Assembly (NCBI GenBank): GCA_039090855.1
Contig: CM076991.1
Span: 106,280,021 to 106,344,020 of the forward strand
Origin: Macrothele yani
Taxonomy: Eukaryota; Arthropoda; Arachnida; Araneae; Macrothelidae
Direction of reading: 5' to 3'
DNA length: 64,000 nucleotides
The translations under genes and the position numbers were made by a program. The notes under the pieces were generated by a model. That model saw only the letters and a list, made by a program, of their open reading frames with translations, was not told where the DNA came from and did not search any database. Of this stretch, positions 9,510 to 20,944 are shown in pieces; position 1 is the stretch's first letter; the number at the start of each line of letters is the position of its first letter.

Positions 9510-12394
9510 TCATCATCATCATCATTGTCAACCATTATCAATCCACTGCTGGACGAAGGTCTCCCCAAGTTTCCTCCACAACGGTCTGTCTTGTGCCAGT
9601 CTCCTCCATGTCACCCCTGCATACTTTCGAATTTCATCCACCCATCTCCCATGTGGTCTTCTTCTGGGTCTTTTCCTGTCCCTTGGAATCCAATCTAAAA
9701 TTTCGGCTGTCCATCGATGATCTGTCCTTCTGGCAGTATGTCCAGCCCATTGCCATTTCAGGGATTTAACTCTGATCATGATGTCTTCCACTCTTGTCAT
9801 TTTTCGGATCCACGAGTTCCTCTTCTTATCTCTCCTGGTTACACCAAGCATGCACCTCTCCATGCTGCTTTGAGTTGTCTGCAGCCTTTGTATGTCTCTT
9901 TTAATTAAGGTCCACGTCTCTGCACCATACGTAAGCACTGGAAGGATGCATTGATCAAACACTTTTCTTTTAAGACATAATGGCATATTGCTCTTGAAAA
10001 TTATGCTGTTTCTTCCAAAAGCTCTCCAGGCAAGTTTTGTACGCCGATTAATTTCTTCATCAATGTGATACTCACTTGATATCTGCTGTCCAAGATAAAC
10101 GTACGTGTCTGTTATCTCCAGCTTTTCTCCATCAATCGATAAATCTTCACTTCTTGTAAAAGCATTGAACATCACTTTTGTCTTCTGAAAGTTCATTTTT
10201 AATCCCACTTCTTTACTCTTGTCAGCAAGTTCCTGGATCATACTCTGCAGCTCTGATGGGGTAGTTGCAAAAATGACTACGTCATCAGCAAAACGAAGGT
10301 GGGTTAGACAATCTCCATTAATCTTTATCCCCTTGTTTTCCCAGCTCAGTGACTGAAAAACACCCTCCAATGTGGCATTAAAGAGCTTCGGAGATATGGT
10401 GTCACCTTGTCTCACCCCCTTTCCAATTTTTATGTGTGTTGTATTTTCAAACAGCCTAATCTTTGCACTTGCATTTTCATAGATGTTATTAATAATATTA
10501 ATGTATGCATCTTCAATACCGCAGGTTTTCAGAGCCATTGTAACTGCTGATGGTTTCACCGAATCAAAGGCTTTTTCATAATCGATAAAAGCCATGCACA
10601 ATGGAAGTTCATATTCCCTCGCTCTTTCAATTAGTTCTCTCAGCACATGGATATGATCTATTGTGCTGTAGCCACTCCTGAATCCAGCTTGTTCTCTCGG
10701 TTGAGCCATGTCCAGTGTTACCTTCAACCGGTGTGAAAGAACTTTAGTGAAGATTTTATAAACTACTGATAGGAGGCTGATAGGTCTGTAGTTTCCGAGA
10801 TCCTCAATGTCACCTTTCTTATGTAGCAGGATCATTGTAGCGGTGTTCCAATCCTCAGGAATTTTCCCTTCATTAAGGCATCGAGTGAAAATTTGGGCGA
10901 GTACTGTTTCAATTTCTCCCTTGCTTCTTGTATGATGTCTACAGTAATTCCATCTTCTCCTGGAGCTTTTCCCCGCTTCATGTTCTTGATTGCATGTGCA
11001 ACTTCTGCTGGAAGGACTGGAGGAACTCTGGTACTGGTACCTTTCATGATGTCTGGAGTGCATGTATCATCCCTTTCATATAATTTGGAGTAGAAATCTT
11101 TCACTCTTGTCAAAATTTCGCCTCTATTTCTTGTTACAGAACCATCTTCTTTTCTCAGTGCCATAATCTGTTTTCTTCCCTTACTGAGATGTCCCTTTGC
11201 TATCTTTAGGCTTTGGTTGTTTTCCATTGCTTTCCTCACTAGTTCACAGTTGAATTTTCTTACGTCTTTAGTGATACTTTTTCGTACTGTCTTGCATAGC
11301 TCTATATATTCCACTTTGGAAGTCACATCTTCTTTAGTTGCCCTCATCTCTCTTCTTTTTTGCATCAACATTTTCGTTTTTCCTGATAATTTATTTACAT
11401 GCAACTTGTTCTTAGACCCAGCTAATTTTGTTGCTGTTTCCATAAGAGCTTTGGTTACTTTTCTGTTAACTTCAGAGATGTCCACTTCTTCCGATGTTAG
11501 GCCTTCTAAAGCAGAGAACCTGTTCTTCAGTTCCAACTTGAAGGTATTATGGTGTTTTTTAAGGTTGGTTATGTCAACAGATTTTGTTTGTCTTATGAGC
11601 TTGCCACGTTCAAGTTTAGTGTTGAGGTGCATCTTACATCTCACCAATCTATGGTCACTACCTGTGTTGAACTTGTTTAGCACACTGCAGTCTTCTATGA
11701 CGAATTTTTTGTGACACATAATAAAATCAATTTCACTTGTCGTCCCATTTGGATGTCTCCATGTCCATTTCCTGTGTGGCTTTTTCTTGAAGAAGGAGTT
11801 CAAGATGAAAAACCCTTCTGCCTCTGCAAACTCAACGAGATTATTTCCTCGCTGGTTTCTGTTGCCGTGACCGAATTTACCTACTGAAGTTTCATTCTGT
11901 TGCCGTTGCCCTATTTTTGCATTGAAATCTCCCATAATTATTTTCAAGTGCTGCTTACCTTTATTATTTAGATGACAAATTTCCTCATAAAATTCTTCAA
12001 TTTCTTCTTCAGGATGACTTGTGGTGGGTGCATAAGTTTGAATAATCTGAGCCTGGTATCTTTCCGAGAGTTGGATAACAAGCCGTGCAGCTCTGTCAGA
12101 GGAACTTTCAACTTCTACAACTTTATCCTTCAGTTTCTTGTTTATTATAAATCCAACACCACTAGTTCTGCCAGTATCTGTCCCACGATAGTAGAAGAGA
12201 TGTCCACTTTTCAGTTCGATGAGATCTTCTCCTTTTCTCCTTACCTCACTTAGCCCCACGATGTCCCACTTGATCCTTTGTAGTTAATCTTCCAATTCAA
12301 GAAGCCTTGAATCAGAAGATAGGGAGCGTACGTTGCCAAGGTCAGCATCATATATATATATATATATATATGTACGTTGCCAAGGTCAGCATCA
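9510..12394 (-). mobile_element. RTE-type non-LTR retrotransposon, copy 1 (5'-truncated)
   Basis: Minus-strand element ending in a (GAT)n tail at 9511-9525 beside a TA run. Compared with full-length copies at 27418-30633 and 57535-60712 it lacks the first ~350 bases. Its 5' boundary is disturbed: 'gtacgttgccaaggtcagca' occurs at 12329 and again at 12371, separated by TA repeats, so the truncation point appears duplicated. TA microsatellites flank both ends. The element sits inside the hAT of 9351-13446. Confidence 0.9.
9528..12330 (-). pseudogene. RTE endonuclease-reverse transcriptase, broken
   Basis: The polyprotein of an RTE element: N-terminal apurinic-like endonuclease (motifs MGDFNAKIG near 11920 and GSDHRLV near 11660) and a reverse transcriptase (GKAPGEDGIT, YRPISLLSVVYKIFTK, FIDYEKAFDSV, GVRQGDTISPKLFNATLE, then the catalytic RFADD near 10290), followed by the C-terminal LPVLTYGAETWTL and RKRPRRRPHGRWVDEIRKYA blocks. 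It would nick target DNA and reverse-transcribe its own RNA. Lesions are a TAA at 12284-12286 in place of a Glu codon and a one-base deletion near 10918 that shifts frame between QEA and the following RT segment. Both halves are otherwise open (475 and 511 codons), suggesting moderately recent insertion. Confidence 0.92.
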
Positions 12395-12609
12395 GATATA
12401 TATATATATATATATAAACGTAATGTATATATTCATCGCAATAACCGCTTGATATTTAATAACTGAAATCCTTTTCTTAATAATAAAATTCGACTGCTTG
12501 CTAAATTTCAGGGTCACTTTTAGTGCCCCTATTTTGCGTAATCCACAAGTAATGGCTAACTATGACTGTGACCATGGAGTATATTACAAATGGGGATCAT
12601 TATTTACGA

Positions 12610-12831
12610 TTACACAAGTGTATTTTTAAAAATGTATTTAGATCGTTCACTCTTCCCACGCTTTGATGGAGGTGCGCATACTTTCATATGGTCCGCTAGA
12701 TTTTTGGTTCCGTAATCTTTTATTACACCGTCGACATCTTTCTTTGTAATTATACACTTTCCGCATTTTGAACAACAAGCAAAACCAAACAGCACAGAAT
12801 TATTCACTGGCTCCTTAATGAGACGAAACAA
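12610..12831 (-). pseudogene. BED-type zinc finger fragment of a hAT transposase
   Basis: A 73-codon frame contains CCSKCGKCIITKK, then GTKNLADHMKVC. The C-x2-C pair and the later H-x4-C, with GTKNL between them, match the layout of BED DNA-binding fingers at the start of hAT transposases. No RNase-H-like catalytic part or hATC dimerisation region is visible downstream, so the gene is a remnant. It lies inside the hAT ends at 9351 and 13446, which supports the classification. Confidence 0.6.
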
Positions 12832-13454
12832 TTTCCAGCATTCACTCTTCCCCTTTTAGTTTTCAACAAGCACGTATTTGTTGGCCTCGACGCCTTTCTC
12901 AACCTCCTTAATTATAAATCCATCCATATTAACAAATAAAGAGAGAATTTCGAGATGACATGCCATGGGAACGGGATGTTGGCACATCAATCGAAAACCT
13001 CTGAATGCTCAATGTAAAAGATGCGATGTGAAAAGTAACTCTTAGTCATACAGTGAACTTAGCACGGAGAGAGTGAATCAGCTGAGAAGCAGGCGAATGG
13101 CGTTTGCCTGTACCTTGCCCTGGACAACCGCACTGTAAAAGAACGCAAAGGAAGTATCTTTTTACGATATGGTGTCGGTGTGTCTGACGTCGGTCGGCGG
13201 AAATCTTAGTTGCTTTATAAAAGAGACGACAATATTTTTGCATGGCAAATCATTATCCACTCCGTGGGCACGAGCATCGACTACAGAATTCCACAACGCG
13301 CAGTTTTCCTTGGAATAAATTTTTTCTTTTCAAAAATAAAACGGGAATAAAACCGGGTCAAAATCGGGTCAGGAACACCTTGACCCAACCAGGTGGACCC
13401 GCAAGAAATTGTCGACCCGTTGACCCATGACCCGTTTCCATATCTGGTGTCTAC

Positions 13455-13880
13455 CTTTGTGCTTTTCACCTTGTTTTCCTGCGCAGTGCTCTTTTTGTGC
13501 GATTACAGCGCCCCCCCCCTCAATACCATACTCTGTAAGGTCACGACGTTTTTCGTTTACAATACCCTTCTCCACTCTGCGGCAGCAGTTTTTTTCCGCT
13601 CAAAATTTTTGTTATACGGTCATTTTTCACTCAATACTTCGCGTGGTCATTACATTTCTTGCTAAATGTTTCCTCTGTGAAAGGCCTGCGTCCAGCGAAA
13701 GCTCGAAGCATGTTTGCGTTCCGATGCAAAGTGCCATTTCGGGCGCTCCTATGTGAACTATCCGCTAGAGAAAATTTGCATAGTATTTTCGAATGTAATA
13801 CATTCACACGCTGTTCTGTCCCACTCCACCTCCAAAGATTTAGAGATAATGCGTTTAAGCATCTGAAGTACTTAGTAACG
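13455..13880. other. Pyrimidine-rich DNA, no gene
   Basis: Phrases such as 'ctcctctgtgtggtc', 'ttttctcc' and 'ctcaatacttcgcg' resemble those at 18030-18480 and 21990-22130, suggesting an old degenerate repeat. No open frame is convincing. Confidence 0.35.
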
Positions 13881-13904
13881 CTGTGAAAACACAAATATTT
13901 CTGT

Positions 13905-14350
13905 AACGGAAATCAAACTCGCGCCTCCTCGCTCCGGAGCCAGTTGTTCTAACCGACTAAACTACACCGACGGAATGTATCGCTGCAGATTTCTGGTCTT
14001 GACACGTCCTTCACCTCTGTAGTGGGTCACATTATCTCCATCTTATTTTATTTTATTATATTTATTTATTTATTTACTTTTTTTGAAGCGAGGAAGAAAT
14101 TTTTCATTGATTCCAGACGATGCGTGGAACAAACATCACACATTGTTCGAAGAACCCTACGGCATGTACATCCATTTTCGATAGAACGCTAATGTGTAAA
14201 CACCAATTTGTCGGTGATAGCGATCGAAATCGCGCTTCCTGGGTCCAGAACCCGTCGTTTTAACCTACTGAACTCTACACCGATGGAATGTATCTCTGCA
14301 GATTTGTCGTCTGGACACGCGCTTCATCTTTGTAGTACGTTACAGCGCAA
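13905..14350 (-). repeat. Two tRNA-like repeats (family 4), ~310 bp apart
   Basis: Copies at about 13905-14040 and 14222-14350 share 'actacaccgacggaatgtat' and 'gctgcagattt...tcttgacacg'-type words with the same spacing. On the minus strand each starts with an A-box-like 'ggtgtagtttagtcggtt' and has a weak B-box-like segment. They look like the heads of a tRNA-derived SINE. No target duplications were found. Confidence 0.5.
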
Positions 14351-14465
14351 ATCGCCTCCGAGTAAATGGTGATGCATGGGAACTACCCCGCCCCCTCGTA
14401 AAGTTAAAAGGTGTATTAGATTTACCTAGTCCGATCGGCGCCCCTGATTATTCTCTCTACTCCGA

Positions 14466-14930
14466 ATCATCATCATCATTGTCAACCATTATCAATACAC
14501 TGCTGGACGAAGGTCTCCCCAAGTTTCTTCCACAACGGTCTGTCTTGTGTCAGTCTCCTCCATGTTAGTCCCGCATACTTTCGAATTTCATCCACCCATC
14601 TCCCATGTGGTCTTCTTCTGTGTCTTTTCTTGTCTCTTGGAATTCAGTCTAAAATGTCGGCTGTCCATCGATGGTCTGTCCTTCTGGCAATATGTCCAGG
14701 CCATTGCCATTTCAGGGATTTTACTCTGATCATGATGTCTTCCACTCTTATCATTTTTCGGATCCACGAGTTCCTCTTCTTATATCTCCTGGTTACACCA
14801 AGCATGCACCTCTCCATGCTGCTTTGAGTTGTCTGCGGTCTTTGTCTCTTTTAGTTAAGGTCCACGTCTTTGCAGCATACGTAAGCACTTGAAGGATGCA
14901 TTGATCAAACACCTTTCATTTGAAACATAA
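14466..14930 (-). mobile_element. RTE 3' fragment A
   Basis: Same order of landmarks as the last ~450 bases of the RTE copies, from the (GAT)n tail and ATAATGGTTGACAATGATG-like terminus to the DQCILQVLTYAAKTW region. Frame is broken (stop and small indels). It is 5'-truncated and adjoins fragment B head-to-tail. Confidence 0.9.
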
Positions 14931-15430
14931 TCACCATCATCATCACCATCAACCATTACCAATCCACTGCTGGATGAAGATCTCCCCAAATTTCTTCCGC
15001 AATTGTTTGTCTTGGGCCTGTCTCCTCCATGTCACTCCAGCATACTTTCGAATTTCATCCATCCATCTCCCATGGGGCCTTCTTCTGGGTCTTTTCCTGT
15101 CCCTCGGAATCCAGTCTAAAATTTCGGTTGTCCATCGGTGGTCAGTTCTTCTGGCAACATGTCCAGCCCATTGCCATTTTAGTGATTTCACTCTGGTCAT
15201 GATGTCGTCCACTCCTGTCATTTTCCTTATCCAGAAGTTCCTCTTCTTATCTTTCCTGGTTACACCAAGCATGCATCTCTCCAAGCTACTTTAAGTTGTC
15301 TACAGTCTTTGTATGTCTTTTTTAGTTAAGGTTCATGTCTTTGCTCCATACGTAAGCACTGGCAGGATGCATTGATTAAACACTTTTCTTTCGAGACATA
15401 ATGGCATACTGCTCTTAAAAATTGTACCGG
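14931..15430 (-). mobile_element. RTE 3' fragment B, diverged subfamily
   Basis: A 111-codon open frame (14949-15284) covers the RTE C terminus: MERCMLGVTRKDKKRNFW, RKMTGVDDIMTRVKSLKWQW, RKRPRRRPHGRWMDEIRKYA and the final QQWIGNG. It differs from fragment A and the long copies at many positions (for example KDKKRNFW, WMDE), so it represents another subfamily. It is 5'-truncated near 15430. Its tail (14932-14950) is a (GAT)-rich repeat directly next to fragment A. Confidence 0.88.
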
Positions 15431-15435
15431 TTTTT

Positions 15436-15820
15436 GCTTTAAAACATAATACAGAGATAAAAATACGCAAGATTTTTTTCAATATTCTTAACATCTTATT
15501 CATGGGAAGAAAAAGATGCTTCGTAAATTTTGCAAGAGCGAAATTCCGCCCCAGTGTTAACTGTCATTCCAAGCACCTGCTTCCTTTGTTTAATGGGAAT
15601 TACGGCATTGCGGGGAAAAAGAGATTCAAGCAAATATACACTGTATTTCGTTTCCTCAGCAAAAGAAAATAGCGAAAGGGAAAGCAGATGTTTTTACATA
15701 TACGCCAAAGCAAGGTAGGCTGTAATCATAGATGGAAGCAAGACAAATTGGTCAGTACAGCCTCTGGGTAAAAACTACCCCTTTTATTCTCAGCTGCAAA
15801 ACAAAATAAGGCTTTAGAAT
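15436..15820. other. No recognised feature
   Basis: AT-rich DNA between the RTE fragments and a mariner element; nothing recognised. Confidence 0.5.
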
Positions 15821-15941
15821 TATACAGGATGTCCATAAAGTCTTTCCCATATTACAAAAAATAATATAAAAATGTATTACAGGTACAAGAAACTGAGTGC
15901 ACGACAATGATGCTGCACAAGTAAAGTTTTTTTGTCCAGTG

Positions 15942-17743
15942 TCAGTACACATCTACATGGGCGCCATTTGTGGCCCGAAGGACATCTAAGAGATATTCGA
16001 TTTCACGCCATATTTTGTTTAACATTTCAGCTGACACAGACCCAATGACGTCCGTTATTCTGTTCTTCAACGTCTCGACATCCGGAACATTGCTAGAGTA
16101 AACTTGGTCTTTCTCATAACCCCACAGGAAAACATCTGAGCAGAGACAGAACCAATGACGTCCGTTATTCTGTTCTTCAACGTCTCGACATCCGGAACAC
16201 TGCTAGAGTAAACTTGATCTTTCACATAACCCCACAGGATTTCACCCCATGTTTTGTTTAACATCTGAGCAGAGACAGAACCAATGACGTCCGTTATTCT
16301 GCTCTTCAACGTCTCGACATCCGGAACACTGCTAGAGTAAACTTGGTCTTTCTCATAACCCCACAGGAAAACATCTGAGCAGAGACAGAACCAATGACGT
16401 CCGTTATTCTGTTCTTCAACGTCTCGACATCCGGAACATTGCTAGAGTAAACTTGGTCTTTCTCATAACCCCACAGGAAAACATCTGAGCAGAGACAGAA
16501 CCAATGACGTCCGTTATTCTGTTCTTCAACGTCTCGACATCCGGAACACTGCTAGAGTAAACTTGGTCTTTCACATAAACCTACAGGAAAACATCTGAGC
16601 AGAGACAGAACCAATGACGTCCGTTATTCTGCTCTTCAACGTCTCGACATCTGGAACACTGCTAGAGTAAACTTGGTATTTCACATAACCCCACAGGAAA
16701 ACATCTGAGCAGAGACAGAACCAATGACGTCCGTTATTCTGTTCTTCAACGTCTCGACATCCGGAATATTGCTAGACTAAACTTGGTCTTTCACATAAAC
16801 CTACAGGAAAACATCTGAGCAGAGACAGACCAATGACGTCCGTTATTCTGTTCTTCAACGTCGCGACATCCGGAACATTGCTAGAGTAAACTTGGTTTTT
16901 CTCATAACCCCACAGGAAAAAGTCTAGAGGGGTACTGTCGGGCGATCGAGGTTACCATGTCATGGGACCGTAGCGGCCAATCCATCTGTCCGGAAATATG
17001 ACAATCAGGAACTCACAAACAATTATTGACCGATGTGGTGGGGCACCGTCTTGTTGTAAAATAACGGGAGGGGTCATGCAACTGAGGGAGATGCTACAAA
17101 AAGTTCCAGCCTGTCCAGGTACACGTTACATGTTACCGTGGGCACTGTAAAAAAGAACGATCCGATGATTTTGTCATGCATCAGGCCGCATCACACGTTC
17201 ACTTTCGGGCTAGCCCTCTGTTGTTCGATGACATAATGGGGATTTTCTGATCCCCAGATTGTGCCTATTTACTGTACCAGAGACGTGGAATGTAGCTTCA
17301 TCTGAGGAACAGATACATTGCAGATATTCACCATCATGAGCTATGCGCTGCAACATCTCCGTCGCAAATGCAGCACGGCGGGGTCTGTCGTCAGGTTGAA
17401 GAGCTTGAACGCTCTGTACCTTATAAGCATACAGATGAAGACGTTTGTGTAAAATATTGTGAACCGTCTCAAGGGGAATCCCAGTTTCCAATGAAGCACG
17501 ACAAATGGATTTCCTGGGGCTTCGCAGAAATGTCTTCTGAACAGCTGCAGCTGTCTGTTGTGTAACCGGTGGTCAACCCGTTCGGGGGAGATCGCCAACA
17601 CTATACTAGTCGCTTTAAACTTTTCATACCAAGCTTTTATGGTCCCGTTGTTATCGTCTGTACTCTTCTCTGAAACGACGCTGGACAGTAACCGCGAATT
17701 TGGTCTCATGGAAATACAACACGCACGCCGCTTTTTCTTGCAT
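15942..17743 (-). pseudogene. Rosa-like (DD41D family) mariner transposase, broken
   Basis: The frame can be followed from an ATG at 17743 (MQEKAACVLYFHETKFAVTV, then a helix-turn-helix region) through ETVHNILHKRLHLYAYKVQ and LQPDDRPRRAAFATEMLQRI to the first catalytic block SSDEATFHVSGTVNRHN (near 17270-17320). The second Asp block lies near 17040-17060 ('QQDGAPPH'-like), and the stop is at 15942-15944. The family assignment rests on the sibling at 37238-39282, where the last two Asp are 41 residues apart. The first half is split over two frames by an indel near 17500, and the 3' third is expanded into tandem repeats with frame changes. It would have cut and rejoined DNA at TA sites. Inactive now. 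Confidence 0.85.
16030..16930 (-). repeat. Eight-fold tandem expansion of a ~110-bp transposase segment
   Basis: The phrase 'caatgacgtccgttattctg' occurs eight times (near 16043, 16152, 16284, 16392, 16503, 16613, 16723 and 16831) at about 110-bp spacing, each followed by 'ttcaacgtc(t)cgacatc' and a copy of 'acttggtctttctcataa'. One interval is longer by ~24 bp because it retains 'caccccatgttttgtttaac'. The sibling mariner at 37121-39462 has a single copy (37330-37430), so the expansion arose in this copy or its lineage. On the minus strand the unit encodes the segment around KDQVYSSSVPDVETLKNRIT. Confidence 0.95.
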
Positions 17744-17920
17744 GGAAGCAATTATCGATGAAATGCTCTTCTTATGCAGTAGTAGAGCTCACCTAACGAA
17801 CAGAAAAAAACTTTATGAGTGCTGCTATATTATGTTGCCAACCATTTTATTTTAACTTACATAGATTTTTTTATATAAATTTTTGTAATGTGGGGAAGAC
17901 ATTGTGGGCACCCTGTATTA

Positions 17921-18960
17921 TTTTTCACTCATAGGCTGTTCAACATTTAAAATTTTACAAATGTTTTTTTGTTAATGGGATCCCCCTCAAGAGGGAGGCC
18001 CTAAATTTTACAAAAGTTTTTTTTTGTCAATGGGCCCGTTCAAGAAGGGGGCCCAATGCCTTGCTTACCAGGCTTGGGCCAGCCCAGCCTGCGTTTTCCA
18101 GTCATACTCTCCCTCAGTGCGCTGTCCTCGTTTTTTCTCCCACACACAACGTTTTTCTCCTTTTTGCAGACCCTGCCTTTTTTCCACTCAGATTTTTTTC
18201 TCCTTTGTGTGGTCATCACATTTTCCATGCGATGCGCTTCACCACTGTGCGGTCCTTGATTTTTTATCACACAATAATTTTCTCCTCTGCGCCGTTTCAT
18301 TTTACTCAGCGTTTTCTCTCCCACTGTGTGGTCACCGCGATCCCCGCTTGTTAAACTTCTCCTGTGCTATCACCGCGTTTTCCTCCCATGAAACTTCTCC
18401 ATGCTATCACGGCGTTTCCTACAGACGAAATTCACCCTCCTATTGAAACCGCTCCCTTCAATCATTAACCTCCTTCCAAGCGGTGTCGGAATCGCGGAGG
18501 TAGAGGGGGTAGCGGCCCCAGTACTTTTTTGCATACAGGGGCGAAATATCGCATTTGCCCCCTCACTTTTCTTCCCTTCTAATTATGCCCGTAATCAAAA
18601 ATTGGATAAATATTTGGATTTGTTTTTTTAAATTTTGTACCATTTGAAATTCTTTCAGATAAAACTGAATATTATTTTCTGTTTTGATTATTAACCATTT
18701 ATAATTCTGAATTATTATTTTTAATGGTATTACCGAGACGCCAAATTAATCTTTCCTCGCTCTGTCCAGCATGAGAACACACACACACACAGAGCATCTC
18801 TCTCTCACAAAATACCAGCCCTATTGAAAAAACCTGAAATGCGTAAAAGGTGTGTTTTTATCAAAAGAGCAAAAACATTTTTTTTAATTTCATATGAATA
18901 TAATAAAACTCTTAAAAAAAGGAAAGAAAAAAAGAGCAGGAGGTGAGGCATCCAAATCAG
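17921..18960. other. Degenerate repeats and pyrimidine-rich DNA, no gene
   Basis: A ~57-bp unit containing 'aaattttacaaa' and 'tcaagagggaggccc' is repeated imperfectly (17950-18053). 18060-18480 is rich in 'ttttctcc' and 'tgtgcggtc' words like 13455-13680. A short CA run is at 18777-18792. Open frames across it (for example 18024-18446) are compositional. Confidence 0.45.
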
Positions 18961-18964
18961 TACA

Positions 18965-19202
18965 TTTTCTTTTTTTTTTTTTTTTTTTTGATTGGAGGTT
19001 TAACGACCACCGTGAGCAACTCAATGGGCTATAAGCAGTCGCCCGTCCCTAATTTAGGGTCACTGGTTCCAGGGAAGGGAGAGAGCTAGTGCCGTAAGAC
19101 AAACACAACATCGATGCCTCACCGGGATTCAAACCCGGATCCCGTTCGGACGAATGATCAGAGGCCATCGCTTAGACCACTGCGCCACCGGGGGGGGGCG
19201 GC
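18965..19202 (-). repeat. tRNA-derived SINE, family 1, copy 1, with 8-bp target duplication
   Basis: On the minus strand: tRNA-like head with A box 'tggcgcagtggtctaagc' and B box 'gggtttgaatccc', then a ~130-bp body ('acaacatcgatgcctc' to 'aaacctccaatc') and a poly-A tail (T-run 18969-18989 on the plus strand). Flanked by 'tcagtaca' at 18957-18964 and 19203-19210. The family has at least seven copies here, all on the minus strand. Confidence 0.9.
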
Positions 19203-19599
19203 TCAGTACAATTTAACTTCGTTTATTGGTAAAAATCTTTATGTGAAGACAAACGTTTATGTTGCCTGAGATTTTACCAATAAAATCGTTTTATCGGAAG
19301 CATTTTCTAATTACGTCATCACGTCCTGTTTTACAACAGTACAGGGCGAGTCAAAAGTCACAGGACAACCTTGTATTTCAGAAAGGGGAGGGTAAATGAA
19401 ATATCTGAATACGCCAGCAAAGAATCGGCGTGGGGGCCTATCTTCTAAGCTATTTCCGGAACAATGAAATGCGCTATACTGGATCCAAGCCAAACGTTTC
19501 AAATGGTAAGGGGGTCAATATTGCATACCACACATGACCAGAATTTTCGCAGCAATTGAATGCTGTAATCAGATCTGACATATGTGTTGTAGTTCACAA

Positions 19600-20884
19600 T
19601 AGAAATGAGCTCGGGCCCGACCCGGGCTCGGACGGGCTCAGAATTCATTAACTACAGAAAAACCCGAGCCCGGGCTCGGAATTACAAGTCTTGAATTTCA
19701 TTACCGTAATTAATTCAACACGTGTAATTCCGAGCCCGGTTGAATTACACGTGTTGAATTTCATTGTGGATTTGTTACCATGGTGGAAGGATTTTCAATT
19801 TCCTAAGCTAGCTGCCATTGCAAGACAAATTTTGCTTAGCAAGACTTGCGTTATGCATTGTCCAAAGCTATGCCGCAAGCAAGGACTAGTTTAAGGAGGT
19901 CTGGTATCGATAAACCGGGGAAAAATCACATTTCCATTTTTTGTATTTTATTAAGAATCAAGAATCATATCTTTAAAATGATGTATTAATTTCCAAAATT
20001 GTTCAGTTAGAAGTATTGTTATTTATTTTTTAAAATTTCCACACTCCCGCGATTCTTGGGGTGACGTTGGTTTTTAGTGTAGCAGGTCGAGTTTTAGAGA
20101 AAAGAAGATCAAGTTGAAGCGCTGAGGCATTAGATGCAATTCTCTCTCCCTATTTTTCCATGATGAACTTGATCTGGAAACTGCACACACATATGATAAT
20201 ATTGTGATTTTTATACTATTAAGCGCAAAGCTTTGTTAATGTTACAAAATGCAGAATAATCTGGTCTTGAATGTTTTTACGTTCTTTTTTTTTTAATTTT
20301 GGAAATTTCCCTACATGCTTTTTCTTATATTCTACTAAATCACTCTAAACTACCTTTACCAATTAGCATATATGTAAATTATATTGCAAATATTAGTTTT
20401 CTAGAGTCAAAATTTCAAACACTTGTAACACTGTCTGTACGGCGTTGTACGTTTTATAATGCAATTTATTCAAAATAAAAGTAAATTTAGAAATCAAAAA
20501 GAAATAACGAATGGAATTTTTTGTTTCTAAACGATTTTCTTTTCTTCAGCTTTCACCAAAACTACTGATTCCTCTGATACGGTCGAAGGGCACGTTGATC
20601 ATTTATTTATTTTCAAATCCACATTTTAGAACAACTGGCTTATGCGTAGTATTTCTAAAAACATATTAATATTGTGAAGTGGATTAACTAAACTAAAATT
20701 TTAAACTAATGATTTTTAAACTAATCCTTGCTTGTTCCATATCTTTGGCCAGTGTAGAACGCATAAATGCAAGCCTTGATAAGCAAAATTTTCCAAGAAT
20801 CCGGGCCCGGGCTCAGCAAACGCATGTAATCAAAGAAAGCGGGCCGGGCCCGGGCTCCTAAAATTGAGCCCGAACTCATCTCTA
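19600..20884. mobile_element. Non-autonomous hAT-like insertion with perfect 8-bp duplication
   Basis: Flanked by 'gttcacaa' at 19592-19599 and 20885-20892. Terminal inverted repeats are TAGAAATGAGCTCGGGC (left) and TAGAGATGAGTTCGGGC (right, minus strand). Subterminal DNA is rich in 'cgggctcgg'/'gagcccggg' words. I see no transposase inside the 1.3 kb; short frames are unremarkable. The eight-base duplication and end sequence fit hAT. Confidence 0.85.
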
Positions 20885-20944
20885 GTTCACAAGTTATCAA
20901 CACAGGAAGTTGAAATAACCATTGTTTGTTGCAGGTAACTGAAG

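Larger units (their letters stand above)
9351..13446. mobile_element. hAT-like DNA transposon containing a nested RTE
   Basis: The left end reads CAGAGTTAGAAATGGGTC and the right end, on the minus strand, CAGATATGGAAACGGGTC, giving imperfect terminal inverted repeats. They are flanked by 'atgtctac' (9343-9350) and 'gtgtctac' (13447-13454), an 8-bp duplication with one mismatch, the size typical of hAT insertions. Both subterminal regions are rich in repeated 'gggtc/gaccc' words. A BED-type finger fragment lies at 12610-12831. Most of the internal length is RTE copy 1 (9510-12394), which must have arrived later. Related right ends occur at 46838-46868 and 56505-56532. Confidence 0.75.
15823..17917 (-). 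mobile_element. Rosa-like mariner element, copy 1
   Basis: Terminal inverted repeats of about 50 bp: left tacaggatgtccataaagtc with the following 'tttcccatattacaaaaa', and right (minus strand) tacagggtgcccacaatgtc then 'ttccccacattacaaaaa'. TA lies at both outer borders (tta/tac and gta/tta), as for Tc1/mariner targets. Inside is a minus-strand transposase pseudogene with a tandem expansion (16030-16930). A related element with the same ends is at 37121-39462. Confidence 0.88.

Noticed and set aside
11217..11714. Plus-strand 165-codon frame (and similar at 29121-29774 and minus 58344-59015)
   Set aside because: Antisense shadows of the RTE coding strand; they recur only because the RTE recurs.
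16030..16930. CRISPR-like spaced repeats
   Set aside because: Units are contiguous ~110-bp duplications of transposase coding DNA in a eukaryotic context, without unique spacers.
18024..18446. Overlapping plus frames up to 140 codons
   Set aside because: Pyrimidine-rich repeat DNA; frames overlap each other and no domain is seen.
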